From assembly GCA_016191785.1 (NCBI GenBank), contig JACPVJ010000168.1:1-44825 (forward strand): a stretch of DNA of 44,825 nucleotides, given 5' to 3'. Under the pieces are notes generated by a model. That model searched no databases and was not told the origin of the DNA. It worked only from the letters and a program-made list of their open reading frames with translations. This document shows, in pieces, positions 33,502 to 43,200 of the stretch. The DNA comes from Myxococcales bacterium. Its GTDB lineage: Bacteria; Myxococcota_A; Polyangia; Polyangiales; Polyangiaceae. Within the stretch, counting starts at the first letter, position 1; every line of letters starts with the position of its first letter. A program made the position numbers and the translations under genes.

Positions 33502-34131
33502 TCAGAACACCCGCTCGTGGACGTAGATGGAATCGCCGGCCTGGAGCGCCAGGTCCGGCGAGCGGCCATCGGTGATGGCGTCGACGTTGAGCACCACCGT
33601 GGTGCGCCCGTTCTTGCCCTGGCGGGTCAGGTTCACGCGGTCGTGATTCGCAATCGCGGTGAACCCACCAGCCAGCGACACGGCCTGCAAGAGCGTGAGC
33701 CCCGGCGTGAGGGGAAAGCTGCCGGGCTTGGCGACCTGGCCGAGCACGGTGATGCGCTTGCTGTTGTACTCTTTGACCGAGACGATCACGCTCGGGTCGC
33801 TCAAGATCTTGGCCTCGATCAGCCGCTTGCGGAGCAGGCGCGCGATCTGTTGCGGCTCGAGCCCCGAGACCTTGGTGCTGTGGACGTAGGGGAAATCCAC
33901 GGTACCGTCGGAGGCGACCTGGTACTCCGAGGGCAGCTCTTTCTCGCCCACCACCTGCATGGTGAACACGTCCCCGGGGCCGATGGTGGTGCTCTCGACC
34001 GGGGCCGGCAGCTTCACCTGGGAATTGTCCTGGCCGGCCGAGCAGCCGGCGAGCAGCGACAGCGCGCCGAACAGTGCCAGGAGCAGGGTCGCGACGGCGA
34101 ACCGGAATCGAAGCGGGAAGAGCGAGAGCAT
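33502..34131 (-). CDS. polysaccharide export (OPX, Wza-family) lipoprotein, short class
   Basis: A 209-residue lipoprotein: ATG 34131, hydrophobic signal and a good lipobox (LSLLAGC, Cys30). Residues ~40-130 are the poly-export domain (YQVASDGTVDFPYVHSTKVSG) and residues ~133-205 an SLBB/Soluble-Lig domain (ITVLGQVAKPGSFPLTPGLTLLQAVSLAGGF). The C-terminal amphipathic helix that forms the outer-membrane pore in E. coli Wza is absent; the protein ends within the SLBB region. In Myxococcus such short OPX proteins pair with a separate beta-barrel. The gene directly follows a large beta-barrel gene (79 bases), which fits that pairing. Confidence 0.88.
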   Translation of the reverse strand: MLSLFPLRFRFAVATLLLALFGALSLLAGCSAGQDNSQVKLPAPVESTTIGPGDVFTMQVVGEKELPSEYQVASDGTVDFPYVHSTKVSGLEPQQIARLLRKRLIEAKILSDPSVIVSVKEYNSKRITVLGQVAKPGSFPLTPGLTLLQAVSLAGGFTAIANHDRVNLTRQGKNGRTTVVLNVDAITDGRSPDLALQAGDSIYVHERVF

Positions 34132-34210
34132 GAGACCTGAGATCAGCGGGGGCGCCGCCGTCATGGGTTGTGCGCCGACCGGAGATCGTTCGCCCGGTGG
34201 GCGGTCACGC

Positions 34211-35569
34211 TCACATGAACCAGCGCGCGCCGAGCCAGAGCTCGTAGCGGTTGTACTGCAGGTTGTCCTGAGCCGTCCCGGTGTTGTCGAGCGGGATGCG
34301 CTCGTTGCCGAGCGACGCGTCGTACCGCAGGGTGGTGTTGATGCCGATGCTGTCGCTCGGGCGGTACTCGGCGAAGAGCGTCGCATCGGCGCGGCTCTGG
34401 CCGAAGCTGGTCTTCCGAGGGGTGCCGTCGGCGAAGTACGTGGGCGAATGCGTCAGGTACGAGAACCCGCCCTCGAGGCTGACCAGGAACGCACCCGCCA
34501 CGAAGTACGAGAAGTTCGCGTACCCGCGATCGCGCCGATAGAAGTCCGACAGATAGCTGTTGGTGTAGTCGCGCACGTAGCCGGCCGCGATGCTGGACAG
34601 GCCCACCGTGGCCTGATCGGGCGCGAGCGACGGCTGCGGCAAGAGGAACCACTTGAGCTCGGCCTGACCGACCGGGCCGTCGTAGTTGTGGACCGGCACC
34701 CCGCCGCTCGCCTCGTAGAAACTGGCCGCCCAGCCCGCCATGGCCAGCATGGCGAAGTGGTGGGTGATGAGGCCGTTCACGCCGATCTTGCTGTTGACCG
34801 TCTGGGCGTTGTGGTTGGTGTTCTGCCCGTCGGTGTAGCTCAAGAAGCCGAACTTGCCGTCGTAGACCAGCGCGGTGCGCGGCAAGAAGCGCCAGCGCCC
34901 CCGGGTCAGGAGGTAGTGCTGGTAGTTGTTGAGGTTCTTGTACGCGTCGCGCTCGAAGAAGTTGTAGTTGAGCTCGTAGCCCAGGCGCCACTCGAACAGG
35001 CCCCCGCCCGGCCGCCAGTTGATGCCAGCGCCCAGGCGCACGCTGTCACGGTTGAACGCCAGGTCTTCGACGATGTTGTTCGATGGCTCGGCGGTGCGCA
35101 CGAAGTCGCCGTACATGTCGAAGCCCCAGGGCTTCTGCGGCAGCACGTCGAGCGAGAAGTTCACCCCGGCGTTGACCACGTTGTCGTTGTCGCTGACCGC
35201 GTCGCTCTGGGCCGAATCGGTGGCAAACAGCTTGTTGTACGAGAGGAAGGTGCCCGCGCGGAAGTTCAGCTTCGGCGGATCGCCGCCGCCCTCGCGGCGC
35301 TGCGGCCCGAGGGTCGAGAGCGAGAGGGACGGCGTCACGCGAAGTCGCATCACGCTGATGACGGGATCCTCGTCGTCCGCCCTCAGGAAGTAGTTGGAGT
35401 CGTAACCGAGCTCGGCGCTGACGCCGGGGTGGATTTCGAGGTTACCGGTGCGGTAGCCGATGCCCTCGGCGTACTTCCGATCCTTGATCCACGGCTGATT
35501 CTGAGCCGACGCGGACAGACTTGCTGTCGCGACGACCAGCGAGGTCGCAAGAAAGGCACGAAAGCGCAT
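34211..35569 (-). CDS. large outer-membrane beta-barrel (Wzp-like porin or GltH-like)
   Basis: A 452-residue protein with a signal peptide (MRFRAFLATSLVVATASLSA, cleavage near residue 22) and then beta strands throughout: PGVSAELGYDSNYFL, LNFRAGTFLSYNKLF and NRYELWLGARWFM at the end. Aromatic residues at strand ends and many Tyr/Asn-rich loops mark a large barrel, about 16-18 strands. Because it is paired with an OPX gene, the WzpX/WzpS/WzpB type of export porin of Myxococcus is the best guess. Alternatively it is the GltH/NfsH barrel expected downstream of gltG. Strand count and partner would need structural prediction. Confidence 0.78.
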   Translation of the reverse strand: MRFRAFLATSLVVATASLSASAQNQPWIKDRKYAEGIGYRTGNLEIHPGVSAELGYDSNYFLRADDEDPVISVMRLRVTPSLSLSTLGPQRREGGGDPPKLNFRAGTFLSYNKLFATDSAQSDAVSDNDNVVNAGVNFSLDVLPQKPWGFDMYGDFVRTAEPSNNIVEDLAFNRDSVRLGAGINWRPGGGLFEWRLGYELNYNFFERDAYKNLNNYQHYLLTRGRWRFLPRTALVYDGKFGFLSYTDGQNTNHNAQTVNSKIGVNGLITHHFAMLAMAGWAASFYEASGGVPVHNYDGPVGQAELKWFLLPQPSLAPDQATVGLSSIAAGYVRDYTNSYLSDFYRRDRGYANFSYFVAGAFLVSLEGGFSYLTHSPTYFADGTPRKTSFGQSRADATLFAEYRPSDSIGINTTLRYDASLGNERIPLDNTGTAQDNLQYNRYELWLGARWFM

Positions 35570-35640
35570 TTAGGGTCAGCGTCCGGAAGGTCTCGGGAGG
35601 TGATAGTCGATCGATGAAGCCGTTCCTAGCCCCAGTTTCA

Positions 35641-36204
35641 CTACTGGGTCGGGCTGGCGATCACGGGGGGCTGGGAGACGATGGGGTCGGTCGGGTACGC
35701 GGAGGGGTCGTCGGGGATGGTCGGATCGATCTGAACTGTCACCTGCGATTCACCCACGAAGCCGGTCTCTTCGCCAATGCACTGATTGGCTTCGGCGACC
35801 AGGCTCCGGACGCGATCACGGAGGACTTGAATGACGGTGAACTCGTGGCGGGAGCGATCGGCGTCGTTCTTCTCGGCGGCGCCTCGCAGGTTCGGCATGC
35901 GATCACGCGCAGAGCGCGTGGCCACGTCGATCTGGTTGAGCTTGTCGTTGAGGCACAGCACCTTGACGACGTCGCGCTTCTCGCGCGACTCGCTGAGCTG
36001 GCGGCGCACCGTGCTGGCGCCCCGCTCCATCTCGGGCAGATAGCCCTCTGCCTCGTCACGCATCTGCGTCGCGGACAGCTTCACGTCACGCTGCGTGGTC
36101 ACGTCCGGAGGCGGCGCAGGCGCGGCCTCTTGCGCGAGCGCAACACCAAAGGCGAACGAGATCGCAGTGGCGATCGCCATCCCCCAGAGCCGTTTGGAAA
36201 GCAT
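35641..36204 (-). CDS. periplasmic protein with predicted coiled coil, unknown function
   Basis: A 187-residue protein with a clear signal peptide (cleavage ALA|QE near residue 24). After a proline-rich linker (APAPPPD) the segment VKLSATQMRDEAEGYLPEMERGAS to about residue 150 is helical and charged, with two Cys (VLCLNDK, ANQCIGEE) that could form a disulfide. The last 35 residues are Pro/Asp-rich. A good GGAGG lies 12 bases before ATG 36204, and a near-consensus promoter lies upstream. It is the first gene of the small operon that also encodes the beta-barrel and OPX proteins, so a periplasmic connector is conceivable. Confidence 0.72.
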   Translation of the reverse strand: MLSKRLWGMAIATAISFAFGVALAQEAAPAPPPDVTTQRDVKLSATQMRDEAEGYLPEMERGASTVRRQLSESREKRDVVKVLCLNDKLNQIDVATRSARDRMPNLRGAAEKNDADRSRHEFTVIQVLRDRVRSLVAEANQCIGEETGFVGESQVTVQIDPTIPDDPSAYPTDPIVSQPPVIASPTQ

Positions 36205-36240
36205 CGAGGCGAACCTCCCTCTACCCGTCAAAGTCGGGCC

Positions 36241-36269
36241 AGTATAGAAACCGGGTCCACCCCTGTCAA
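36241..36269 (-). promoter_or_regulatory. near-consensus sigma70 promoter of the export module
   Basis: On the minus strand a perfect TTGACA (36269-36264) is followed after 17 bases by TATACT (36246-36241; five of six matches). Transcription would start near 36234, with a leader of about 30 bases before the ATG at 36204. It gives the periplasmic-protein/beta-barrel/OPX genes their own start, independent of the Glt-type operon upstream. The rest of the 187-base gap holds only a weak CGCCA-TGGCG hairpin (36303-36316). Confidence 0.7.
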
Positions 36270-36391
36270 CGAGCCTGCGCCTCGGGATAAGTGTCATGTT
36301 TCCGCCAGCTTTGGCGCCCGAAACCCGGACGACCAGCCGGTTCGTTGCCCGTGGCGGAAGGCGCATTCAGCGCCCAGTACGGCAGCGCCGG

Positions 36392-37810
36392 CTACTGCTT
36401 GACGAAGCTGACCGGAACCACGACCACCGCGCTGCCACCCTCGGGGGGGTCGAACTGGGCAGCCTGAGCGCGCGCCTGGACGCAGCTGGTCACCGAGCCC
36501 GGCAGGTTGCCGCTGGCTGAAGCCGTCACGCCCTGGACCTCGCCGCCCGGTCCGACCTTGATGCTGAGCCGGATGCTGCCCTGGGCATCGGGGTTCTCGG
36601 CCAGGCCACGGTTGTAGCAAGAGCGGAAACCGGCGCGCATCCCGGCCACGACCCGCGCCGCGTTGCTGACCTGACCACCGCTGACCGAGGCACCACCGAC
36701 GTTGGCGCTGCCCTTCGGGCCTTCGACCTTCTTCACCTCGCCGGTGCCGCCGGTGCCGCCGGTCTTGCCCGTGGTACCCATGCCGGCCAAGCCCGAGCCG
36801 CCCATGCCGGGTCGGATCGTGCCGCCACCGCTGCCCAGGTTCAGGCCGCCGATGCCGCCGGCAGAAACGCCGGCGCCGCTGGCTGCGGCCGCGTCGAGGG
36901 CGCCGGTCGGCACTTCACCGCCGCGCAGCACGCCAGCCGTCGCGGGACCCTGGGCCGACAGCGCACCGATCGTGGCCATCTCGAAGTTGTCGAGCTCTTT
37001 GCTGAGCGCCGCAGCCTGGGCGCCCGACATCGGGCCCGCCTTGCCCGGCGCGCCGCCCGCCTTCCCGCCGGCGGCCTTGGGCGCTGCCTTCTCGGCCTTC
37101 TCGGCCTTCTCCGCCTTGTCGTCGGTGACCTCTTCCTTGTTCTCGACCGGCGGCGGTGGCGGCAGCGACTTCATCGAGTCGACCAGCCCCGCGACGCTCA
37201 CTTCTTCGTCGAACACGGGATCGAGCCAGTCGGAGTACACCGAGCCGATGGCCAGGAAATGCAGCAAGAACGAGAACGCCGCGATCATGGTCGTTCCCCA
37301 GTCGATGCTGGTCGCGCCCTGCGTGACCGACACCGGCAGCTGAGGCTTGGGCTGCACCGGCGGCGGCGCGACGAACTGGAACAGGATGGTGGTGTTGCCC
37401 ACCACCACCTTGCCGCGCGAATCTTCGGTCAGCTTGATCTGATAGGCGCCCTGCGGCGTGCGCCGCGCTTGGCCCTTGAGCATCGACAGATCGGAGATGC
37501 CCGTCGGGAGCGCGATGCGCCCGGCCATGCCGTCCAAGAAGTTCAGCCAGTAGTCGTTGCCGATCAGCTCGAACAGCCGGAACGTCGGTGGCAGGTTCTG
37601 GGTGGCGACGACGAACATCGCCTTCTCGCTCGGACCCACGGTGACGTGGATGCGCTGCTTCACGATGCGCTCTTCGAGGATGCGCCCGCCCTGCACCACG
37701 CCGATACGCAGCACCTTCGGCCCGCTCTGGGCCACGGCCCGCATCACGGCCGTCATCTGACCCGGCCTCTGGCTCCCTGGTTGCTGGAACGGCTGCTGGT
37801 GCTGGGACAT
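36392..37810 (-). CDS. gltG: GltG/NfsG (PglI)-like TonB-type trans-envelope protein
   Basis: A 472-residue inner-membrane protein. Residues ~30-150 form a beta-rich cytoplasmic domain (FHA-like in appearance, ending GNTTILFQFVAPPP). One transmembrane helix lies at ~173-195 (TTMIAAFSFLLHFLAIGSVY), then proline-, Lys- and Gly-rich periplasmic spans. Residues ~375-472 are the AgmX/PglI C-terminal domain, with conserved Cys in FRSCYNRGL and SCVQA and the end VVVPVSFVKQ. This is the architecture of M. xanthus GltG (PglI), which couples the proton-driven motor to outer-membrane proteins in gliding, and of NfsG in sporulation. ATG 37810 was chosen as the first start after the promoter-less gap. Confidence 0.86.
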   Translation of the reverse strand: MSQHQQPFQQPGSQRPGQMTAVMRAVAQSGPKVLRIGVVQGGRILEERIVKQRIHVTVGPSEKAMFVVATQNLPPTFRLFELIGNDYWLNFLDGMAGRIALPTGISDLSMLKGQARRTPQGAYQIKLTEDSRGKVVVGNTTILFQFVAPPPVQPKPQLPVSVTQGATSIDWGTTMIAAFSFLLHFLAIGSVYSDWLDPVFDEEVSVAGLVDSMKSLPPPPPVENKEEVTDDKAEKAEKAEKAAPKAAGGKAGGAPGKAGPMSGAQAAALSKELDNFEMATIGALSAQGPATAGVLRGGEVPTGALDAAAASGAGVSAGGIGGLNLGSGGGTIRPGMGGSGLAGMGTTGKTGGTGGTGEVKKVEGPKGSANVGGASVSGGQVSNAARVVAGMRAGFRSCYNRGLAENPDAQGSIRLSIKVGPGGEVQGVTASASGNLPGSVTSCVQARAQAAQFDPPEGGSAVVVVPVSFVKQ

Positions 37811-37906
37811 CGAGTTCGGCTCTCCGCGGCGTTCGCCCAGGAAGACCCCTGGTGTGAGCGTCCGACAACCGGCGGGGTCGCTAGGTTCCCACCGGGCGCA
37901 CAAAGA

Positions 37907-38491
37907 CTAGTCGGCGGGGGCCTCCGGGTCCACTCGCTGCTGCGCCTCGCCTCCGCCCACATTGCCCGACTCCGAGAGAAGCCGCTCGAGGATGCGGCCC
38001 AGGCGATCCCACCCGTCCCTGGCCCGCCGGCCGTGCTCCTCTGCCGCCCGGGCCGAGATCATGCAAACCACCGCGCCCACGCCGCCCACGACCACCGCGG
38101 GCGCCGAAGCAGCCAGGGCCGCCACCCCGCCCCCGTCGGGCAGGCGGCGCCCGAGCTCGACCAAGCCGAGAAGCGCGCCGGAGGCCAAGGCCACCCGCGT
38201 GGCGCTCTTCGGGACCTCGCGGCTCACGTCGAGCTCCCGCGCCACGTCCCCCAGGGCTTCGTTCAAGGTCGCGATGGCCTGAGCGCGACTCGGCGCGTCG
38301 AGCACCTCCCGCGCAGTGCGTGCGAGCGGGCCGTCCGCCGGCAGCTTGGCCAAGAGCCGGCCCTGACCGGCTCGCTCGAGGCCGTCGCTGTGGATGGCCT
38401 CCCTCGCGACGCGCCTCACCAGCGCGAGCCGCTTCGTGCTGACCCACACGCACGCCCCCGCGACGATGATGGAAAGAGCCAGTGCCAGCAC
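37907..38491 (-). CDS. small TolQ/MotA-like inner-membrane protein, degenerate
   Basis: A 194-residue protein with the topology of TolQ/ExbB/AglR proton-channel proteins: TM1 at residues 2-18, a cytoplasmic helical domain (20-95, with GPLARTAREVLDAPSRAQAIATLNEAL), TM2 at ~98-113 (SATRVALASGALLGLVEL) and TM3 at ~125-147 (AALAASAPAVVVGGVGAVVCM), then a helical tail. The strong Gly/Ala/Thr signature of functional channels is much reduced, so it may be an accessory or structural relative. It starts with GTG 38491, 60 bases after the gltF-like stop. I know of no equivalent gene in the M. xanthus glt cluster. Confidence 0.68.
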   Translation of the reverse strand: MLALALSIIVAGACVWVSTKRLALVRRVAREAIHSDGLERAGQGRLLAKLPADGPLARTAREVLDAPSRAQAIATLNEALGDVARELDVSREVPKSATRVALASGALLGLVELGRRLPDGGGVAALAASAPAVVVGGVGAVVCMISARAAEEHGRRARDGWDRLGRILERLLSESGNVGGGEAQQRVDPEAPAD

Positions 38492-38551
38492 GATGCGCCC
38501 CCGTCGAGGCGCCGCCCAGAGCGCAAGAGCGCCGAGCGGCGACCCCCCGGG

Positions 38552-38788
38552 TCAGAATGGATCTTGGTAGATCGCCTTCTCGATCCGATGAAGGAACGGC
38601 TGCCGCAGCTCGGCCAGCGTGAGCTTGGGCTGGATGCGACTCACGTCGACGGCAGCGATCGGCTTTTGCACCCGGCCGACGATGGTGACCTCGCTGATGG
38701 TGACGACGCGGCTCTTGCCCTGCGCAGAAGCCGAGGCAGACGCCGCGAGGAGCAGCGCAACGAGCGCGACCTGAATCAGCTTCTTCAT
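38552..38788 (-). CDS. gltF: small periplasmic protein, GltF/NfsF-like by position
   Basis: A 78-residue protein with a Sec signal (MKKLIQVALVALLLAASASASA, cleavage near residue 22) and a mature part of about 56 residues that starts KSRVVTISEVTIVGRVQKP and ends in FLHRIEKAIYQDPF. Its position between the GltE-like and GltG-like genes matches gltF/nfsF in Myxococcus, which is also a small exported protein. Homology is inferred from order and size, not from a motif. ATG 38788 overlaps the stop of the GltE-like gene in ATGA. Confidence 0.68.
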   Translation of the reverse strand: MKKLIQVALVALLLAASASASAQGKSRVVTISEVTIVGRVQKPIAAVDVSRIQPKLTLAELRQPFLHRIEKAIYQDPF

Positions 38789-40224
38789 TTCTTCTCTCCC
38801 GCCGCCGGAAGCTTTCCGGTCGAGGTGCCGCCGGCGGGCGGCTTGGGCGTGGTGGTGCCACCAGCCGGCGGCATGCCGCCGGTGGCGGGCTTGGTCCCGG
38901 CCGCGGGCGGGGTCGCGGGCTTGGCGGCCGGCTTGCTCTTCGATTTCGCCTCTTCTTCGAGGACGGCCTTCCGGGTCTTGGCGCGGGTGATCAGCTCGTC
39001 GGTATCGTCGCGCTCGCCGGCTTTCCCCTTCGGCTTCATCTTCTTGTAGAGCTCGAGCTCGCCGATGGCCTTGTCGATGGCGCTCTTCGGCGTGACGCCC
39101 GGCAGGTTGTCGCTGAACAAGTAGAGCAGCCCCAGGTTGTAGTGCACCTGCGCGAGGGAGCTGTCCTTGCTCGCCACCCACTCGAGCTCTTTCTTGGCCT
39201 GCTCGGCCTTGCCCAGCAGCCGATAGGCGTCGCCCAGATTGAGGCGCGCGAGCACGTGGTTCTTGTCGTACTTGAGAGCGCCCTCCAGCAGGTTGGCGGC
39301 CTCGAACGCGTTGCCGGCCTCGAGCACGTAGCTGGCGAGCTGTACGCGAGCTTCGACCAGATCCGGGCGCGTCTCGACGGCGCGCTTGAAGTCGTCGAGG
39401 GCCCCGGCCTTGTTGTTCTGCTCGCGATAGATCAGGCCGCGAAGCAGCCGCGCGTCGGCGTTGTTCTTGTCGCGAGCCGGGTTCTCTTCGCCGTGCCCGT
39501 CCAAGATGGCCTTGAGGGTGTAGAGCGCGAGATCGAGCCGACGCTTCCGATAGTGGTCGCGCGCGATGGTGACCATCGCCGGCCGGAAGTCGGGGTTCTT
39601 CTTGAGCGCCTCTTTGGCAAACTGCTGGGCCTCGTTCGAATCTCCCTGGATCGACTTCACCTCGGCGAGCGCCGCCGGCACGGCTGCGCTCTTGGGCATC
39701 TTGCTCGCCTTGCCGTTCAGGAAGCTCTCGGCCTCGCTGCCCTTGCCGTCCCGCGCCAAGAGCACGCCGAGGGCGTAGATCGCGGGCTCGTAGTCGCCGA
39801 CCACCGAGATCGCGCTCTTGTAGGCCGAAGCCGCGCCGCTGGACTCGTTCAGTCGCTCCTTCACCACCCCCAGCGAGTAGAACGCCTGATAGGCCTGTGA
39901 GTCGGCCTCCGTGGCCTTGGTGAACTGCTCGCGGGCGGCCGCGAGGTCCCCGGCCTTGAAGGCGTCCATGCCGGCGGCGTAGGCCTGCCCCGCCGAGGCG
40001 TTCATCTTCGGGCGACCGCTGGCCGACTCGCCGCTCGACGGCGCATCGGTGACCGCGAACTGCTGGCCCTGCGGGGTGAACACCGCGCCCGGTCCGCCGT
40101 GCGCCGACTGATCGATCTTCCCTGCCCCGCCGGGATACTTCGCGCCAGCCTTGTCCTTGCCGCCGCACGCGACGCTGCCGAGCGAAAGGCTGATGACCAG
40201 GACCGATCCGAATTTCAGGCTCAT
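38785..40224 (-). CDS. gltE: GltE/NfsE (AglT)-like TPR lipoprotein
   Basis: A 479-residue lipoprotein (lipobox SLGSVACGG, Cys20) with about seven to nine TPR units; examples are AYAAGMDAFKAGDLAAAREQFTKATEAD, PAMVTIARDHYRKRRLDLAL and VHYNLGLLYLFSDNL. The last ~45 residues are Pro/Gly/Thr-rich and probably disordered. Size, lipid anchor and gene order match GltE (AglT), the outer-membrane-anchored TPR protein of the gliding machine. ATG 40224 is preferred over GTG 40242, because AGGAG lies seven bases upstream. Its stop overlaps gltF. TPR units normally bind partner proteins. Confidence 0.84.
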   Translation of the reverse strand: MSLKFGSVLVISLSLGSVACGGKDKAGAKYPGGAGKIDQSAHGGPGAVFTPQGQQFAVTDAPSSGESASGRPKMNASAGQAYAAGMDAFKAGDLAAAREQFTKATEADSQAYQAFYSLGVVKERLNESSGAASAYKSAISVVGDYEPAIYALGVLLARDGKGSEAESFLNGKASKMPKSAAVPAALAEVKSIQGDSNEAQQFAKEALKKNPDFRPAMVTIARDHYRKRRLDLALYTLKAILDGHGEENPARDKNNADARLLRGLIYREQNNKAGALDDFKRAVETRPDLVEARVQLASYVLEAGNAFEAANLLEGALKYDKNHVLARLNLGDAYRLLGKAEQAKKELEWVASKDSSLAQVHYNLGLLYLFSDNLPGVTPKSAIDKAIGELELYKKMKPKGKAGERDDTDELITRAKTRKAVLEEEAKSKSKPAAKPATPPAAGTKPATGGMPPAGGTTTPKPPAGGTSTGKLPAAGEKK

Positions 40225-40238
40225 GGTTCGCTCCTGTT

Positions 40239-43200
40239 TCACTGCGGCAAGACCGGCAGCGGCCGCGGCATGCCCTCGGGCTCGGGCCGGGTGACCTGAC
40301 CGGGGCGCATCTTGAGGAACATGCCCTCGGTGTAGTTGAGGTCCTTCACCTTGGCTGTGAACTGCTTCATCTTCGCCTCACCGATCACGTCGGTGAAGAA
40401 CGCCAGCCGACGGATGGCGTGGATCACGCCGGGGTGCGACACGTTGTAGCGGCGAGAGAGCATGATCGAGTTGCCGTAGCGGTCGACCATGATCTCGTCG
40501 GCGCCATTGATCTCCTTGTCGCGGGCGTCACGCCAGGCCTGCTGCACCTTCACGCGGATGGCGTCGACCTTCTCTTGGAGATCGGGGTTGTCGCTCTCTT
40601 CGGCCTTCTTCAGCATCGCCTCTTGCTTCTTGTCGAACATCTGAAGCTCGGGCGGCCGCACGTTGTAGAGGCCGGTTCGCAGCGAGTCGTACAGCGTGCC
40701 CTGCCGCGCGATGGCGACGGTCGAGTACTCGGGGGACACGTACTTGTCGATGATGACCTGCAGCTTGTCGTACCACTGCTTGGCGACGCCGGCCTGCTTG
40801 CGATAGGCCTCGATCACCTGCACCGGCGTGCCCTTGAAGCGGTTGTGCCCCGACTCGTAGTCGAACTTCTTGGTGATCTCCTGGTCGAGCATCGTGTACT
40901 CGGCCTGGGCCGCCATGGTCGCCTCGGGCGAGCCCATGGCGGCGTTCTTTCCGTCCTTGGTCGGCGCCACCTTCTTGTACGCCTCCCAGGCCTCCATCGT
41001 GCTCTTCCACCACTTGTCGGTGTCGCCCGAGCCCGCCGCGACCTTGGTCTTGGCCACGTGATACGCCGCGTGGACTACGTACTGCGCCGCCTCGCTCTTC
41101 TTCTTGTTGGCGTCGTAGTAGTTCATCATCGAGTTCTGCGCGTTCTTTCGCGCAGTCTGGTTGGCGCCGGTGTCGGGGCTGTACTCGTCCCACTTCTTCA
41201 GGTCGCTCGAAGCGATGATGTAGTCCGCCTCGGCGATCTCTTTGGGTGACGCGCCCAGGCTCTTGAACCGGTCTCGCGACTTCTGCATCGCGCTCTGGTC
41301 ACCCAGGCTCGAGTACAGCGACATCGCCTGGCGCGCCGAGTCGCGACGCCCGGCGGGCTGAAAGTGGTCGATGCTCGAGATCTTGTCGAAGGTCTGGGCC
41401 GCCTTCGGGTAGTCGAAGAACAGCACGTAGGAGCCGGCCAGGGCGTCGTAGGCGTCCTTCAGGTACTTGACGCGCTCTTCGTACTTCTTGGGCTCGGCCA
41501 CCACGGGCGGCTTGGCCTTGGTGTCGCCGTTCTTCAGCTTCTGCAGCGTGGCTTCGTTGCCGTACTTCGAGATGAACAGCTCGTACATCTCGATGGCCTT
41601 GTCGTACTCGCCGATCTTCTTCCAGGCGAAGGCGCCGTTCATGGCCGCCTCGGGCGCCTCGTCGCGGGCAGGCGCCGCGTCGAGCGCGGTCTTGTACGCG
41701 ACCGCCGCCTGACGCCAGGTCTTCTGGCGCTCGGGCCCGTCGGGCATCTTGCTCGCCTTGTCGAACAACTCCGCGGCGTCGCGGTAGGCCAGGCCTTGGC
41801 GGATCGGGTTGCGCTTGTCTTCCTCGGCCTTCTTGCTGCCTTCGTCGTAGGCGCAGCTCTTCCCTTCTGTCAGCTTCTTGCTGGCTGCGTTGTCGCGCTC
41901 GAACAGCGCCATGCTCATCAGCTTGTCCCAGGACTTGTAGCCCCACTCGTTCTTGCCGCAGTGCTGGTCGTACATCGCCTGATAGCGGAGCTTGGCGCTG
42001 GCAAAGTCGCCGTAGACGAAGAAGTACTCGGCGTTCTGGAACGCATACAAAAGGCCGTTGCCCTTGGGGTCACGCTCGGCCGAGACGCGCGCGTTGTACT
42101 CGTCGCGAGCCTTGACGGCCTCGAGCACCTGCGCCGGGATCGGATCCTTGATCACCGTGCGGGTGTTCGGGTCCTCACCGTTGAAGCGCACCTCTTCGCG
42201 CTTCTGCAGGCCCTGCGCGCCCTTGCTGTCGGCGTGCTTCCGGTACTCGTCCTCGAGCACCTTCTCGGCGATGGTGACGACGTAGTAGCCCGCGGGCTGC
42301 ATGTACTTGTCGTCTTCGTTCGAGTCGCGCACCGCGACCGCGGCCTCGCGGGCCTTCTGCACCTCGGTCGGGGTCGGCGAGCGGTTGATCGCGACCTGCA
42401 GCACCACCACCCAGTAGCGCGCGTCGGCCAGCCAGAACTTGCTCTCGTAGGCGTCGAGCGCGTTCGGATCTTGGTTGAGGAAGCCGGCCCAGCCGGTCTC
42501 GGCCATGCGATACTCGTCGATCGCCTTCTCGATCTGGACCTTCTGCTCGCTGGGGTTCGAGAGCTCGAGGGCCTTGTTGTAGAAGATGCGGCCGGCGTTG
42601 GTGTGATCGGCGGCCGCGCGGCGCAGACCGCCCTTGACCAGCTGCTCGGCCTGAGACAGCGCCTCGGGGTCGTCGCGATTCGCGTCGGTCCACGGGGTCG
42701 CGCCGACGTAGGCGGCGAGCTTGGTCCGGGCCTCGAGCGCCTTGGCCGAAGCCTCGGCCTTGGCGGGCGAGCCCTCGGGCGAGAGCCGGGTCAGCTGATC
42801 GTACAGATCGGCGACGCGGTTCTGCATCACCGGCGCGTCGCGATCCATCGGGTACTTCTTGAGCGTGAGCTCGAGCGTGGCGATGGCGTTCCGGTTCTGG
42901 GTGATCTCGATGTATTCCTGCGCCAGCGCCTTGTAGATCTCGACGCTCCACTTCTTGTCCTGGGGAACCAGCGCCGGGTCCTGCACGCGGGCGATGCCGA
43001 TCGCCATCTTCTCTTCCGCCACCAGCGGGTTCGGCTCGGTGTCGAGCACGTCGTTGCGCGGGATGTACGGGTGCTCGCCGGGCGGCCCCTCGAAGTCGAC
43101 GTAGGTCAGCGAGCCGGCGATGTAGGTGAACGCCTCTTGGCGGAAGTCGGCGCCAGGGTCGCCGGTCTTTGCCTCGAGGTCGTCCGCGTGGTGCAAGAGC

